64,000 nt of DNA from an uncultured Nitrosomonas sp. (lineage in GTDB: Bacteria; Pseudomonadota; Gammaproteobacteria; Burkholderiales; Nitrosomonadaceae). This document shows positions 10,083 through 18,977 of this stretch, piece by piece. The translations under genes and the position numbers were made by a program. The notes under the pieces were generated by a model, which had not been told where the DNA came from, searched no databases, and worked only from the letters and a program-made list of their open reading frames with translations. How positions within the stretch are numbered: the first letter of the stretch is position 1; every line of letters starts with the position of its first letter. The stretch lies in NCBI GenBank assembly GCA_949281375.1, contig CASDLT010000047.1, forward strand, positions 1 to 64,000. The letters are read 5' to 3'.

Positions 10083-11468
10083 TCAATCGAGTTGAATGAT
10101 GTTGACGTTCGTCTTGTTTAGAAATTTGAGCAGATAGCGGTACGTGTCGCGATCAAAATGCGGGCTGATGGATAGTTCATCCAATTCCTGATCATTCTGG
10201 GCAGAGCCCAGATAGCACCATTGATTAAAGACGTGCACTTCTGCCTTGTCATTGTAGGGGTTATATTCCTTGATGCCGATGCGTCCCTTGAACGGCCAGA
10301 ATAGAATCTTGTAATGACTTAATGCCGTCAATAACCGCGCATGATGAATTTCTGCGGGTTCACTGCCGTCACAAACACCACGGCAGCGCTTCAGTTGACG
10401 GGAGAAACACACGCCCGATCCTTTTTCCAGCCCGAGGGCTTTATCGCATAATCCATGCTCATCGGCCAATTTGTTCAGAAGCTGCAATGCTTGACGCTTG
10501 GTTCGAAAAGTACCAAATACGTTTTCCATATTGAGATTCATGTCATTCTCATTAATCAGTGTAACCAGTGGTCTTCGATTCGGATCATCGGATACTCGCC
10601 AAGCACATAATTGCTTTTCGCGCCGAAGTTGGCGGTTATGGATCGGTTGATGATCCTTGATCAGTTGAGATTCCAGCAGCAATGCACCTAATTCTCCGCT
10701 GGTGATCTGATATTCGATCCGATTGACTTCTTGTGCGATGCGCATTTCTTTGGCGGAACGGTGGTCACTTTGAAAATGGTTCAGCACTCGCTTTCGCAGG
10801 GAAATACTCTTGCCGACATACAGCAAGGCGTTCTCGCCATAAAACAAATAAATCCCACAGGTATCTGGAATGGCGTGAATCTCGAGATGGTTCAAGCCCG
10901 CCGGTATCGCTTGTTGTTTCAAGAGTAGCCGTGCCGTTTCCTGCACGGCGGATTCTCCCAGCTCACTGATGGCTGCATGGATAAACGCCGCCATCGTTTC
11001 GGTGTCGCCCATGGCACGGTGACGCTGTTCGCACATCAAGTTGAATCTTGCAATAATGGCGTCGAGATTATGCGACTGATGCTGTGGATAGAGTTTTCGC
11101 GAAAGCTTGACGGTACACAACAGTTTCTTCTGAAAAGAAATGCCGATGCGCTTGAATTCATTCCTGAGAAAGCCGTAATCAAATCGCACGTTATGAGCGC
11201 ATAGCACGGCGCCATTCAGCCAATCGAGCAGGGTCTCGCGAATGTCTGAAAACACCGGTGCCGTGCTTACCATTTCCATCGTAATCCCCGTCAATCGCTG
11301 AATGAAGGGTGGAATACTGACTTCGGGGTTGATCAAGGTATTCCAGCGCCCCACTTCAATGCCGTTCTCATACCGGATCAGGCCAATTTCAGTGATACGA
11401 TCCTGAGTTGGCGTAGCGCCGGTAGTCTCGAGATCGAGTAACACATAACACGGCAGCAAACTGCTCAT
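10083..11468 (-). CDS. DEDDh exonuclease / GIY-YIG endonuclease fusion
   Basis: 461 residues with two nuclease domains. Residues 1-170 are a DnaQ-like 3'-5' exonuclease: D12/E14 in LLDLETTG, the second Asp in [10 protein letters not shown], and the DEDDh His/Asp in HRAMGD. Residues about 200-290 are a GIY-YIG domain like UvrC N-terminus and Cho: [19 protein letters not shown] and the catalytic Glu in [11 protein letters not shown]. The remainder has a Cys cluster ([13 protein letters not shown]) resembling UvrC/Cho. Such fusions are known in bacteria, annotated as DNA polymerase III epsilon-like. Its ATG overlaps the umuD stop by 4 bp and umuC starts 2 bp after its stop, so translation of the three is likely coupled. 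A role in incision or trimming during damage tolerance is inference. Confidence 0.9.
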   Translation of the reverse strand: MSSLLPCYVLLDLETTGATPTQDRITEIGLIRYENGIEVGRWNTLINPEVSIPPFIQRLTGITMEMVSTAPVFSDIRETLLDWLNGAVLCAHNVRFDYGFLRNEFKRIGISFQKKLLCTVKLSRKLYPQHQSHNLDAIIARFNLMCEQRHRAMGDTETMAAFIHAAISELGESAVQETARLLLKQQAIPAGLNHLEIHAIPDTCGIYLFYGENALLYVGKSISLRKRVLNHFQSDHRSAKEMRIAQEVNRIEYQITSGELGALLLESQLIKDHQPIHNRQLRREKQLCAWRVSDDPNRRPLVTLINENDMNLNMENVFGTFRTKRQALQLLNKLADEHGLCDKALGLEKGSGVCFSRQLKRCRGVCDGSEPAEIHHARLLTALSHYKILFWPFKGRIGIKEYNPYNDKAEVHVFNQWCYLGSAQNDQELDELSISPHFDRDTYRYLLKFLNKTNVNIIQLD

Positions 11469-12079
11469 TTGAAACGGCGGAATGACCCTGTCACGACCCC
11501 GAAGATTTCGAATTGCATATCCGGGCGGATATAGATGGGCCGATACGCGCCGCTAGAATTGGCGGGCATCAGCCGTGGCATTTTATTCGCGCCATAATCA
11601 AAGATTTTGATCGTGAATTCCTGATCAACCACCGCCAACACAATATCGCCCATACGCGGCGTTTTAGAGCGGTCAACAACTACTTTATCACCCGGTAACA
11701 AACCGACGTCCACCATGGATTGACCTTGGATGGTAACGAAAAAGGTGGCATCGTGATGATCGATCAAAAACTCACTGACATCCAGTCGTTTCTCGACATA
11801 ATCATCCGCAGGACTAGGGAATCCCGCGGCGACCTTGGTAGAGAACAGCGGCAGTCTGGGGGATGATTTGCTGATCATTGGCCGGAAGAATTCTTCCACG
11901 TTGGTAGATTCCATATTTGATTTCCTGTGTTGATAGGCAGCGAGAAACTCTTTGATCACCGATGCCTGGCTCGTCGGAATACGAACAACCGACGTAGGCT
12001 CCTGGTATTTGCCCGTTCCTTTTTTGCGTCCGGCTCCGGGTGCGTTTTTTTTAGATGATGGTGGGTCATTGATGGTCAT
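11465..12079 (-). CDS. umuD: UmuD-like autoproteolytic subunit, long form
   Basis: 204 residues from the ATG at 12079; an upstream TTG (12127) would add 16. The C-terminal S24/LexA-type peptidase is complete: cleavage site A85-G86 (VAAGFPSP), nucleophile S121 (GQSMVDVG) and general base K158 (FTIKIF). The Ser-Lys spacing of 37 equals E. coli UmuD (S60/K97). E. coli UmuD has 139 residues; here about 60 residues precede the peptidase arm, including a basic GRKKGTGKY stretch and a strand-helix region (SVVRIPTSQASVIKEFLAAY) that looks like a possible ribbon-helix-helix. The Acinetobacter UmuDAb protein (203 residues) is a known extended UmuD that represses DNA-damage genes, so a regulatory role is plausible. 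Overlapping palindromes lie just upstream. Confidence 0.9.
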   Translation of the reverse strand: MTINDPPSSKKNAPGAGRKKGTGKYQEPTSVVRIPTSQASVIKEFLAAYQHRKSNMESTNVEEFFRPMISKSSPRLPLFSTKVAAGFPSPADDYVEKRLDVSEFLIDHHDATFFVTIQGQSMVDVGLLPGDKVVVDRSKTPRMGDIVLAVVDQEFTIKIFDYGANKMPRLMPANSSGAYRPIYIRPDMQFEIFGVVTGSFRRFK

Positions 12080-12085
12080 AAAATA

Positions 12086-12104
12086 ATTGTAACAATAATT
12101 ATTG
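12086..12104. promoter_or_regulatory. Overlapping palindromes before umuD
   Basis: ATTGT-A-ACAAT (12086-12096) overlaps the perfect 12-bp palindrome CAATAATTATTG (12093-12104), 7-25 bp upstream of the umuD ATG. No CTGT-N8-ACAG LexA box was found here. A candidate operator, possibly autoregulatory. Confidence 0.45.
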
Positions 12105-12270
12105 CCCAAGAAAAGTAATTTGCTCAATCGAGTAGAAACGGAGGAAGATCTCTCGAATGACGGTGATTTGAACTTGAATTTATCAGTTTGGCGATAGACG
12201 CAATAAACACATAAAAGGATAATGGATTAATCTCCATACGATTTATTGATATCAAGCTCGGCAACTCATT

Positions 12271-13125
12271 GTGAGAAATTTATACCAAACCATCAAAAAA
12301 AATATTCAGTCTCATCGGCATGCAGCTACCGGGCCCTGGCGGTGGTTATTTGGTGCAAAGGAGGCTTTGCAGCTGCTATGGTCGCGTGGATTGTTTGCAA
12401 TGGATACCGTATCGCTCATCTTTAAGAAAGATGAAATGAAATTATTGCACGGCGAAACTGATGTAATCGAATTCGAGGTCATGTGCATTAATTTACTTCG
12501 CAGACCGGATAAAAAATGCTTCATCGAAAAGCAATTCGACCGGATCGGTTTGAAAGTGAAGTTCTTTTCTGCGATCGATGGAATGATCATTGATATTCCG
12601 CAGTTGACTAAGGGTGGTATCGTGGCTGACGATAATTTCTCTCCCGCTACCGGCATGACCCTCATTCCAGCTCAAATAGGCGTTTATCTTTCGCATTACG
12701 AATTATGGAAAGCAGCAGTGTTGTCACCGAACAAGATATCACTCATTCTTGAGGACGACGCGTTGTTGGTTTGTGACCGGCCGCAACTGGAAGCATTTGC
12801 GCGGCATATTCCAGAGGATGCTGATTTATTTTTTCTCAATCTTCGGAAAAATAAAACCCGACCCATCAGCCTCTATGCTTCAATGTTCACGGGTCGTTTT
12901 TGGGGGCTGACGGCATATTTTGTCACCCGCAGAGGAGCGGAAAAATTGGTGAACCTGACGCTGCCCATTCATGAAAGCGCTGATGAAGCGATTAATGAAT
13001 TAAACAAGCGAGGAATGATCACATGCTATTGCGCGCGAAAAGAGCTGGTGGTGGAATGCAGTAATTCAAGGGATGAACGGAATTTTCGTTTTAAGAGCGA
13101 TATCCTAACCCGAACGAAAGAATAA
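12271..13125 (+). CDS. Glycosyltransferase family 25 protein
   Basis: 284 residues with a GTG start; an internal ATG at residue 44 is the next option. The GT25 (LPS biosynthesis) domain begins near residue 70: VMCINLLRRPDKK and FSAIDG are the family's N-terminal pattern, GMTLIPAQIGVYLSHYELW and ISLILEDDALL contain the conserved core and the acidic donor/metal region, and AYFVTRRGAEKLV follows. Members transfer sugars such as galactose to lipopolysaccharide. The 70-residue N-terminal part (WRWLFGAKEALQLLW) is unusual and could be a membrane-associating amphipathic segment. It stands alone rather than in an LPS cluster. A 46-codon frame begins directly after its stop. Confidence 0.85.
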   Translation: MRNLYQTIKKNIQSHRHAATGPWRWLFGAKEALQLLWSRGLFAMDTVSLIFKKDEMKLLHGETDVIEFEVMCINLLRRPDKKCFIEKQFDRIGLKVKFFSAIDGMIIDIPQLTKGGIVADDNFSPATGMTLIPAQIGVYLSHYELWKAAVLSPNKISLILEDDALLVCDRPQLEAFARHIPEDADLFFLNLRKNKTRPISLYASMFTGRFWGLTAYFVTRRGAEKLVNLTLPIHESADEAINELNKRGMITCYCARKELVVECSNSRDERNFRFKSDILTRTKE

Positions 13126-13266
13126 ATGTCTCGCGTTACCCTTTCAAAGAAGAAAAACGAAAAGCTTGGAAATATAACGGATGACGGTCAGGGTAGTCCC
13201 AAACTCAACATGTGCCGTTTGCGAATGACCAATGAGCATATTGAGTTTGAGATCAACGTCGCCTGA
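13126..13266 (+). CDS. Possible 46-residue protein coupled to the GT25 gene
   Basis: ATG begins at the base immediately after the TAA of the glycosyltransferase, allowing reinitiation. The product is polar with a basic N-terminus (SKKKNEKLG) and an acidic end (NEHIEFEINVA). No family is recognised and no separate ribosome site is present. It could be chance. Confidence 0.28.
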   Translation: MSRVTLSKKKNEKLGNITDDGQGSPKLNMCRLRMTNEHIEFEINVA

Positions 13267-13296
13267 CCTAATACCTCTTAAATCTTCAAACTTTTC

Positions 13297-14064
13297 TTAA
13301 AGAATAAAATCATTTGCATTGATGCCAACTGCTGCCGCACCGGTTAGTTGAATTTCCATATCTGCAGTCTGATTCCCATCGCCTTGGAGATCAACTTGAA
13401 CGATGATATTAGCGCCGGATGTGAAAAATCGCACTTCACCCGCAGTTCCGGTAAAGGCGACATTACCGATAAAAGTGAACGCTTGATCTCCACCCAAATT
13501 CAAATTGGCGTCAATCGTTGATAAATCGATGTCGTCGACATTGTGCGTAAAATCAGTACAGATATCGCGATTGGCTCCAACTGCGCTCTCGCTGGTGGCG
13601 TTAAAATCATAATCATCATTGCCGCCGCCATCGCTCATGGTGTCTTTTCCTGCACCACCGATGATAATGTCGTTTCCTGCTCCTGCGTTAATGGTGTCGT
13701 TGCCCCCTAAGCCATTCAACGTATTGTTATTGCTGTTACCGGTGATCACATTGGCTGCACTGTTACCTGTGCCATTGAGCGCAGTCAGAAAACCGGCGGT
13801 ATTGTCCAATGTCAGATTCTCGAAATTGGTTTTCAGGGTTGTGCTGGCATTACGTGTTATCACAGTATCGGTACCCTGACCGGCGATTTCGCGAATATCA
13901 TCGAGTATTGAATTGATGCGGTATATATCATTGCCGGCGAATCCCATCATCAGGTCGTTGCCAAACGACCAATTGGCATTGAGATCATCCGCTGCAGCGG
14001 TGCCCAATAAAGGCAGGGTGATATTTCCATCATCACTGAAGATTGTTCCATTGATGATTGCCAT
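13297..14064 (-). CDS. RTX calcium-binding repeat protein
   Basis: 255 residues from the ATG at 14064, chosen because AAGGAGA sits at ideal distance before it. The middle contains nonapeptide GGxGxD-type repeats (LGGNDTINAGAGNDIIIGGAGKD) that bind Ca2+ after export. The rest resembles the serralysin-type C-terminal domain without any protease motif. No Sec signal is present. The hydrophobic end (ANDFIL) resembles type I secretion signals, and the giant RTX protein at 39.4-47.1 kb ends similarly (VDDFLFL). It is probably exported by an ABC exporter encoded elsewhere. A secreted matrix or adhesive role is inference. Confidence 0.85.
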   Translation of the reverse strand: MAIINGTIFSDDGNITLPLLGTAAADDLNANWSFGNDLMMGFAGNDIYRINSILDDIREIAGQGTDTVITRNASTTLKTNFENLTLDNTAGFLTALNGTGNSAANVITGNSNNNTLNGLGGNDTINAGAGNDIIIGGAGKDTMSDGGGNDDYDFNATSESAVGANRDICTDFTHNVDDIDLSTIDANLNLGGDQAFTFIGNVAFTGTAGEVRFFTSGANIIVQVDLQGDGNQTADMEIQLTGAAAVGINANDFIL

Positions 14065-14110
14065 GATAAGTCTCCTTGTGTTGTTATTTGAAAGAAATAA
14101 TCCAAGTCGG

Positions 14111-14160
14111 TCTGAATGATCGGTCATTCAGATCAAGGTTGAATGCATGCAGTGCATGCA
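14111..14160. promoter_or_regulatory. Two inverted repeats upstream of the RTX gene
   Basis: TCTGAATGA-TCGG-TCATTCAGA (14111-14132) has 9-bp perfect arms. Twelve bp further on lies TGCATGCA-G-TGCATGCA (14144-14160), which is both a direct and an inverted repeat. Both are 47-96 bp before the RTX start codon, in the gap between it and the AraC-type regulator, so they are candidate operators. Confidence 0.4.
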
Positions 14161-14336
14161 AAGGCGCGTGTGAAAAGGGAGCTTTTTTTGATGAGTAACT
14201 TCACGCAAAAGTCACTTTTTCAATATATACATCTTTAAAGAAGGGGAATAGGCTTTTTTTGCTTTTTTATCAGGTATTTTTTGTCCATCGGATGTTTATG
14301 GCAAAGGCTGGCCGATGCCTCAATCCTCTTTTGCAA

Positions 14337-15125
14337 TCAATCCACGTGCCTTTTTTGATAGCTCGATGGCGCCATGCCAATATAACGCTTAAACAATCTT
14401 GCAAAGCCTGAAGTGTCCGTGAATCCGCTTAACTGCGCCACATCGGTTACGGTAATCTGGGGATTTCGTAGGAATTCTTTGGCTTGCGTGATACGGTAGC
14501 GGATCAGGAATTCACGGAACGTCATGTGATGCTCAGTGCGAAATAGTCTGCTGAAGGTGAAGACGCTCATTCCACACAGCGCGGCCATTTCTTTTTCGGC
14601 GATTTTTTCGTGAAAATGGGCTTCTACATAATTGATGGCTGTGAGGGTGCGTTTCGATGACCAGCCCGAAGAGATGAAGTGGAATTCAGGCGGAATCTGA
14701 TAATGCCGCAAAAGATTTATGCGAGGATTGGAAAATTTTGGATCTAACTGATTGATGAATTGAGTAATTTCCTTGAGTAAACCATCAACGCTCAATGGTT
14801 TGACCAGATAATTTCTGACCCCGGTGCGAAATGCCCAGACCGCGAGACTTTCGCTATGCTGCACGGTCAGCATGATCAGTGGGATAGTGGAATAGCTGGC
14901 GCGGATTTGGCGAAGTAATTGCAGGTCGGGCAGGTCAGGGAAATCGAAATCGAGGCAAATGAGATGGGGTCTGATATGCGTGATGACACCGGCCATCTGA
15001 TGTTTGTCGATGGCCTCGTGCACACGATAGATGATGATATCTTCATATGAAATATCAACTGGTTGAGCGTTGTTTTTGTTCTTGCAAAGAGTGATCCATG
15101 CTACTCTGGCGCTATCATTATCCAT
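14337..15125 (-). CDS. Response-regulator-like AraC-family activator
   Basis: 262 residues. Residues about 1-125 look like a receiver domain: LICLDFDFPDLPDLQLL carries the likely phospho-acceptor region, LIMLTVQ the Thr strand and YLVKPLSVDGLL the conserved Lys. Residues about 155-260 are an AraC-type double HTH (FSRLFRTEHHMTFREFLIRYR; VTDVAQLSGFTDTSGFARLFKRY). The N-terminal acidic pocket is unusual because the second-strand DD pair is not evident, so phosphorylation is uncertain. No histidine kinase lies nearby. It is transcribed toward the RTX gene and might regulate it. Confidence 0.85.
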   Translation of the reverse strand: MDNDSARVAWITLCKNKNNAQPVDISYEDIIIYRVHEAIDKHQMAGVITHIRPHLICLDFDFPDLPDLQLLRQIRASYSTIPLIMLTVQHSESLAVWAFRTGVRNYLVKPLSVDGLLKEITQFINQLDPKFSNPRINLLRHYQIPPEFHFISSGWSSKRTLTAINYVEAHFHEKIAEKEMAALCGMSVFTFSRLFRTEHHMTFREFLIRYRITQAKEFLRNPQITVTDVAQLSGFTDTSGFARLFKRYIGMAPSSYQKRHVD

Positions 15126-15171
15126 GTGCAGTATCTCTTCCTTGATGATTATTTTTCGAAGAAAGCTCTAT

Positions 15172-15311
15172 GGAAACGCTGGTTAATTCGCTGCACGAGC
15201 AAATCGCTTCGTTGCGCGGCACTCAGTCCTTCGACTGTTGGGTTGATAGGTCTTCGTTGCTGCGTTCCGTGCGCCTTACGCCGCATCTCATTCGGGGTTA
15301 ATCAGCACTTC
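15172..15311. mobile_element. MITE-like repeat, copy 1
   Basis: A 140-bp element closely matching 63136-63276 over its whole length. Its ends form imperfect inverted repeats of about 25 bp (GGAAACGCTGGTTAATTC at one end; complement of the other reads GAAGTGCTGATTAACCCC). No coding potential. It lies between the AraC-type regulator and the copD-like gene. Confidence 0.65.
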
Positions 15312-15508
15312 ACCAGGAAACCGCGGCGCTAGTCGTACTGCATTGAAATCAGATCCATAGGCTCATGGACTGATCTGCACCTTGAATCTCTACTTTTTAG
15401 AGCTTTTCTGAAGTCGGGTTACTCCTGTGAAATGAATGGTTTAGATATTTTTGTCCAACCATGTGCTCTTCATTGTGGTATGAGCGATAAATAATGTGAT
15501 GATACAGA

Positions 15509-17533
15509 TCAATGAGCATGCTCGCCCGGCGGAGGCATGACTTCGTCTTCTTGGTTGAGTTGGGTTAATTGCAGCGTCAAAGCACTCAGGTTCTGCCAGC
15601 CATACCCTTCAAATTGCGCAACCCAGCGGGCGCGTAGATATCCGAAGCGATCAGTAATGAACTCCATATGGCCAGGAAACATGCCTTTTCCTGATAAATC
15701 CGGAACCACTCTCACCCGCCGGTATAACCAATAGGTATCTTTAATTTCTGACCAGCCTTCCGTGACAATCGGGAAAGGAACGATTTCAGCAATGTCCTGT
15801 AATTCTTCATCGGTCAGGGCGCGGATGGGAACAGCCAGAATCTCGGTGTTGAGGCTCTGAATTCGCTCATAGGACGCGGCAAGCTGAAAAAAACGCTCCT
15901 TCGATTGCGGCCACGAGAATAACACCAGCAGTACATTCTTTTGCAAGCGGAAATCCTTCAGGTTGCCGCTGGAATGATCATGCGCAGAATAATTGAAAAC
16001 CGGCGCTGCGACGGCCGGCATTTCCGGAAGGATCATGCTTCCCAGCAAGCGAGCATCGAAACCGCGCGATAATGCATGCAGGAAATTGACCAGATCCCAG
16101 CGATCTTCCTCTGATAACGAAGCTGAATAACCCGGCATTTGCGTGCCAGGAATTCCATCTGAAATCCAATGAAAAATATTTCCTACCGTGTGCCGCGCGG
16201 TGTGTGGTTCAGTCAGAAGATCGGTGGGGTCTTTTTCATCAGGATCAGTAACCACGCCAGTGCCTTTGCCTTGCGGGCCATGGCAATTAACGCAGTGTTC
16301 AGCAAATGACCGAGAACCATTCGATATGGATACGGCATCGAATGGAACGCTCGGTTTTTGATAGGTTTCAGGATAAGCCTGGATGGTAATGGGAGGTAAA
16401 ATGATGGCCAAAGCAATGACTGTCAGGAGACCGGGAACCAGTATCCGTGTTTTTCGGCCCCACTCGACGAGCGCGCCTGCCCAGACCGTGATGATAGCCA
16501 CCGCCAGCAGCGCGATTCCCAGCCATACCAGTTCGGGTACATTTTTCTCGTCCCAGGTGGCATCGATCGAGAAACGGAACGGATAAGGCCAATGTTCAAT
16601 GATGGCATGCTTGGCCGGCAAGGTATTGGCGAGGAGAGTGGCCAGCAGCACCAGTGCCAGCGCCATGAAGAATTCGATACGTACCCATTTGCGTAAATGC
16701 GCAATGGCTTGAGGGTTCTCTGAGTGTTCGTCCTTTTGCGAAAAAACCGGCAGCCATCGGTAACGTGCCCGATAAGCAATCCATAAAATACCGGCCAGCA
16801 CGGCCAGTTTGGCATTTAAGAGCCAGCCGTAGGCAGTGGCAACCAGCGTATGATATTGCCCTGCGATCATCCGGTCGCCGGCAACGATGCCGGTCAGAAT
16901 GAGCAGAAGCATGACCGGCAACGCAATTGTGGAAAACTGCTCCAGAAACGAGGCGTTTGCGCGGCGCATGGCCGGATCAGATTTTTGCCGCTGGCTATGG
17001 ATGATCAATAAAAAAGCCGGCAATGCGCCAAACCACATGCCGGCCAGCAGGATATGCAATGCATAGGGAGCGATGGACTCAAAGGAAATTTCTTCCGCGC
17101 CGGAGTGACTGACGAGTGATCCTGCAATCAGCGGCAGGGCTGCCACAATGGCACCGATACTGTAGTGCCAGCGCACTCGTGGTGAATGACGGATGATCAA
17201 CATATAGACCAGCAGCAGGATCGCCAGCGATTCACGCGCTGCCCAGATATGGCCGATGCGAGTCTGCTGCACGATTTCCAGCCATGCGTTGAAATTCCAT
17301 ACATCGGCTGGGATTCCCGTCGCTGCGCTGGTGGTTGTGGCCAGAATGCCGAGTAAACCGGCAATGATGATAACAGTAAGCCACGGAAAAGTTTTTTCGA
17401 GGCGAATTACCCATTCCGTGGTAAATACCGGCTTGTAGGAACTGATAATGGCTAGAAACACGAAACTGCCAAATACGATGAGATTGGCAGCCAATTGCGC
17501 CCAGCGGGCAAACGTAGCAAGGATTTCGATCAT
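15509..17533 (-). CDS. CopD-type copper protein fused to cytochrome c and a redoxin-like domain
   Basis: About 674 residues from the ATG at 17533; the longer frame to 17572 begins with TTG. Residues 1-390 carry many membrane helices and match the CopD family (copper import or resistance), with HSGAEE and LHILLAGMWFGALPAF as typical segments. Near residue 415 CVNCHGPQGKGTG binds haem c, with a likely Met ligand in GTQMPGYS near 465. Residues about 510-670 follow a SCO/thioredoxin-like pattern (VLLVLFSWPQ, then a DRFGYLRARW region), but no CxxxC is seen. The C-terminus ends in a possible metal-binding GEHAH. The cytochrome and redoxin parts should face the periplasm. The fusion suggests electron transfer coupled to copper handling (inference). 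Confidence 0.82.
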   Translation of the reverse strand: MIEILATFARWAQLAANLIVFGSFVFLAIISSYKPVFTTEWVIRLEKTFPWLTVIIIAGLLGILATTTSAATGIPADVWNFNAWLEIVQQTRIGHIWAARESLAILLLVYMLIIRHSPRVRWHYSIGAIVAALPLIAGSLVSHSGAEEISFESIAPYALHILLAGMWFGALPAFLLIIHSQRQKSDPAMRRANASFLEQFSTIALPVMLLLILTGIVAGDRMIAGQYHTLVATAYGWLLNAKLAVLAGILWIAYRARYRWLPVFSQKDEHSENPQAIAHLRKWVRIEFFMALALVLLATLLANTLPAKHAIIEHWPYPFRFSIDATWDEKNVPELVWLGIALLAVAIITVWAGALVEWGRKTRILVPGLLTVIALAIILPPITIQAYPETYQKPSVPFDAVSISNGSRSFAEHCVNCHGPQGKGTGVVTDPDEKDPTDLLTEPHTARHTVGNIFHWISDGIPGTQMPGYSASLSEEDRWDLVNFLHALSRGFDARLLGSMILPEMPAVAAPVFNYSAHDHSSGNLKDFRLQKNVLLVLFSWPQSKERFFQLAASYERIQSLNTEILAVPIRALTDEELQDIAEIVPFPIVTEGWSEIKDTYWLYRRVRVVPDLSGKGMFPGHMEFITDRFGYLRARWVAQFEGYGWQNLSALTLQLTQLNQEDEVMPPPGEHAH

Positions 17534-17892
17534 GATGATGTATGAGGGATAATAATAGTGGTGCTTGGACAATAATGAGCCGCAGCTTGTGCCAACTCTC
17601 CAGCGTCAATGATGTAAGGGATAGATGGAGCTGCGAGAAAAATCGATGAATTATTTTACAAGATTGTCACGAGAGAGATGCTGTTTAATTGACTGCACCA
17701 GCGAAACATGCAGGTGCATGAATTCATTGCTCGGCCTATCCTGTTGATATATCTCGTTTGCTGGATTGTATGCGCATGTCGCTTGATCATGTTTGATGAA
17801 TTAATCAACATTTTTTATCAGCCTACTATCCCCATTCAAAAAATATAAAAATAAACGTATTGTTCAATGTACAAGACCAAAATGAGGAAAAA
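17534..17892. other. Divergent promoter gap
   Basis: About 360 bp between the divergent copD-like and SDR genes. AT-rich toward the SDR gene, as expected for a promoter; no defined box or repeat could be assigned. Confidence 0.4.
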
Positions 17893-18591
17893 ATGAACAC
17901 AGTATTGATTACCGGAGCAAATCGAGGTATTGGATTGGAATTTGTGCGGCAATATGCTGCCGACGGTTGGTGTGTTTTTGCCTGTTGCCGCGATCCAGCG
18001 GCGGCTAGGGAATTGAATGAGGTAGCTGCGGGTCATGCTGATCGGGTCAGCATTTATCCGCTGGATGTCACTGATCATCGGCAAATCGAGCAGTTGTCGC
18101 ATACCTTGGCAGATGAGGCGATCGATGTGCTGATCAATAATGCTGGTGTTTATCCGCCTGAGCACGGTGATGTCTTCGGGAAGACCGATTACAGCGCATG
18201 GGTGCATACCTTTGAAGTCAATACGATGGCGCCGCTGAAGATGGCAGAGGCGTTTATTCAGCAGGTAGCCAGAAGCCGCCGCAAAACGATCATTACGCTG
18301 ACCAGCAAAATGGGCAGCGTTGCCGATAATCGCGGCGGCGGCAGTTATATTTACCGCTCCAGCAAATCGGCGGTGAATAATGTCATGAAGAGCTTATCGA
18401 TCGATTTGAGTTCGCGACAAATCACCGCAGTGCTGTTACATCCGGGCTGGGTCAGAACCGACATGGGCGGGCCTAATGGGTTGATTTCAGCACAGCAAAG
18501 CGTTACAGGCATGCGGCAGGTGATCGATACATTGAGATTCGAGGATTCCGGACAATTCTATGCCTATGATGGCCAGATTGTTCCGTGGTAA
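17893..18591 (+). CDS. Short-chain dehydrogenase/reductase
   Basis: 232 residues from the ATG at 17893, supported by GAGGA six bases upstream; the longer frame to 17860 starts with TTG. Classical SDR motifs: TGANRGIGLEF (cofactor), NNAGVYPPE, the catalytic Ser in TLTSKMGS and the YRSSK catalytic Tyr/Lys. These proteins act as NAD(P)-dependent oxidoreductases. The substrate is unknown; the C-factor/CsgA-like branch of SDRs has the same overall form. It is a monocistronic-looking gene followed by two hairpins. Confidence 0.9.
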   Translation: MNTVLITGANRGIGLEFVRQYAADGWCVFACCRDPAAARELNEVAAGHADRVSIYPLDVTDHRQIEQLSHTLADEAIDVLINNAGVYPPEHGDVFGKTDYSAWVHTFEVNTMAPLKMAEAFIQQVARSRRKTIITLTSKMGSVADNRGGGSYIYRSSKSAVNNVMKSLSIDLSSRQITAVLLHPGWVRTDMGGPNGLISAQQSVTGMRQVIDTLRFEDSGQFYAYDGQIVPW

Positions 18592-18756
18592 GACGAAAGC
18601 ATGATTGCTTGGTCTGTGTGGATGGAAGATGGAGGTCGCTCAATTGCCCGTTTTGATGAATGTGCAATCCTCAGTAACATCCTAGACCAGCGAATTAGCG
18701 GAGAAGTGAATAGCATATTTATGGGTTGAGCGTTTGATGCTCCCAGTCAGATAGCG

Positions 18757-18825
18757 CTATCTTTCAACCGCGAAAGATAGGTCAAAGCCGGAATGTTGCA
18801 TTACACTATGCAATATTCCGGCTTT
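18757..18825 (+). terminator. Two tandem hairpins after the SDR gene
   Basis: The first hairpin is CTATCTTTC/GAAAGATAG (18757-18780). The second (18784-18825) has a 17-bp stem with one mismatch (AAAGCCGGAATGTTGCA and its complement) and an 8-nt loop. There is no long T-run, so termination efficiency is uncertain; the second could act on both strands. Confidence 0.55.
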
Positions 18826-18977
18826 ATCAATGTCGCCGCGGCAGACCGGGCGTTTTGTCGGCTCATCACAATGGACGAAGTATACGGATTGGATGGACAT
18901 CGAAAAACGATAATGAACATATCTTCACACGCTGGGAATTCAGTCGGCGTCAGCAGTTAGCAATAAGGACACAGGTC

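Noticed and set aside
15063-15332. 89-codon frame across the MITE-like repeat
   Set aside because: It runs antisense through the start of the AraC-type gene and into the repeat; no protein signature.
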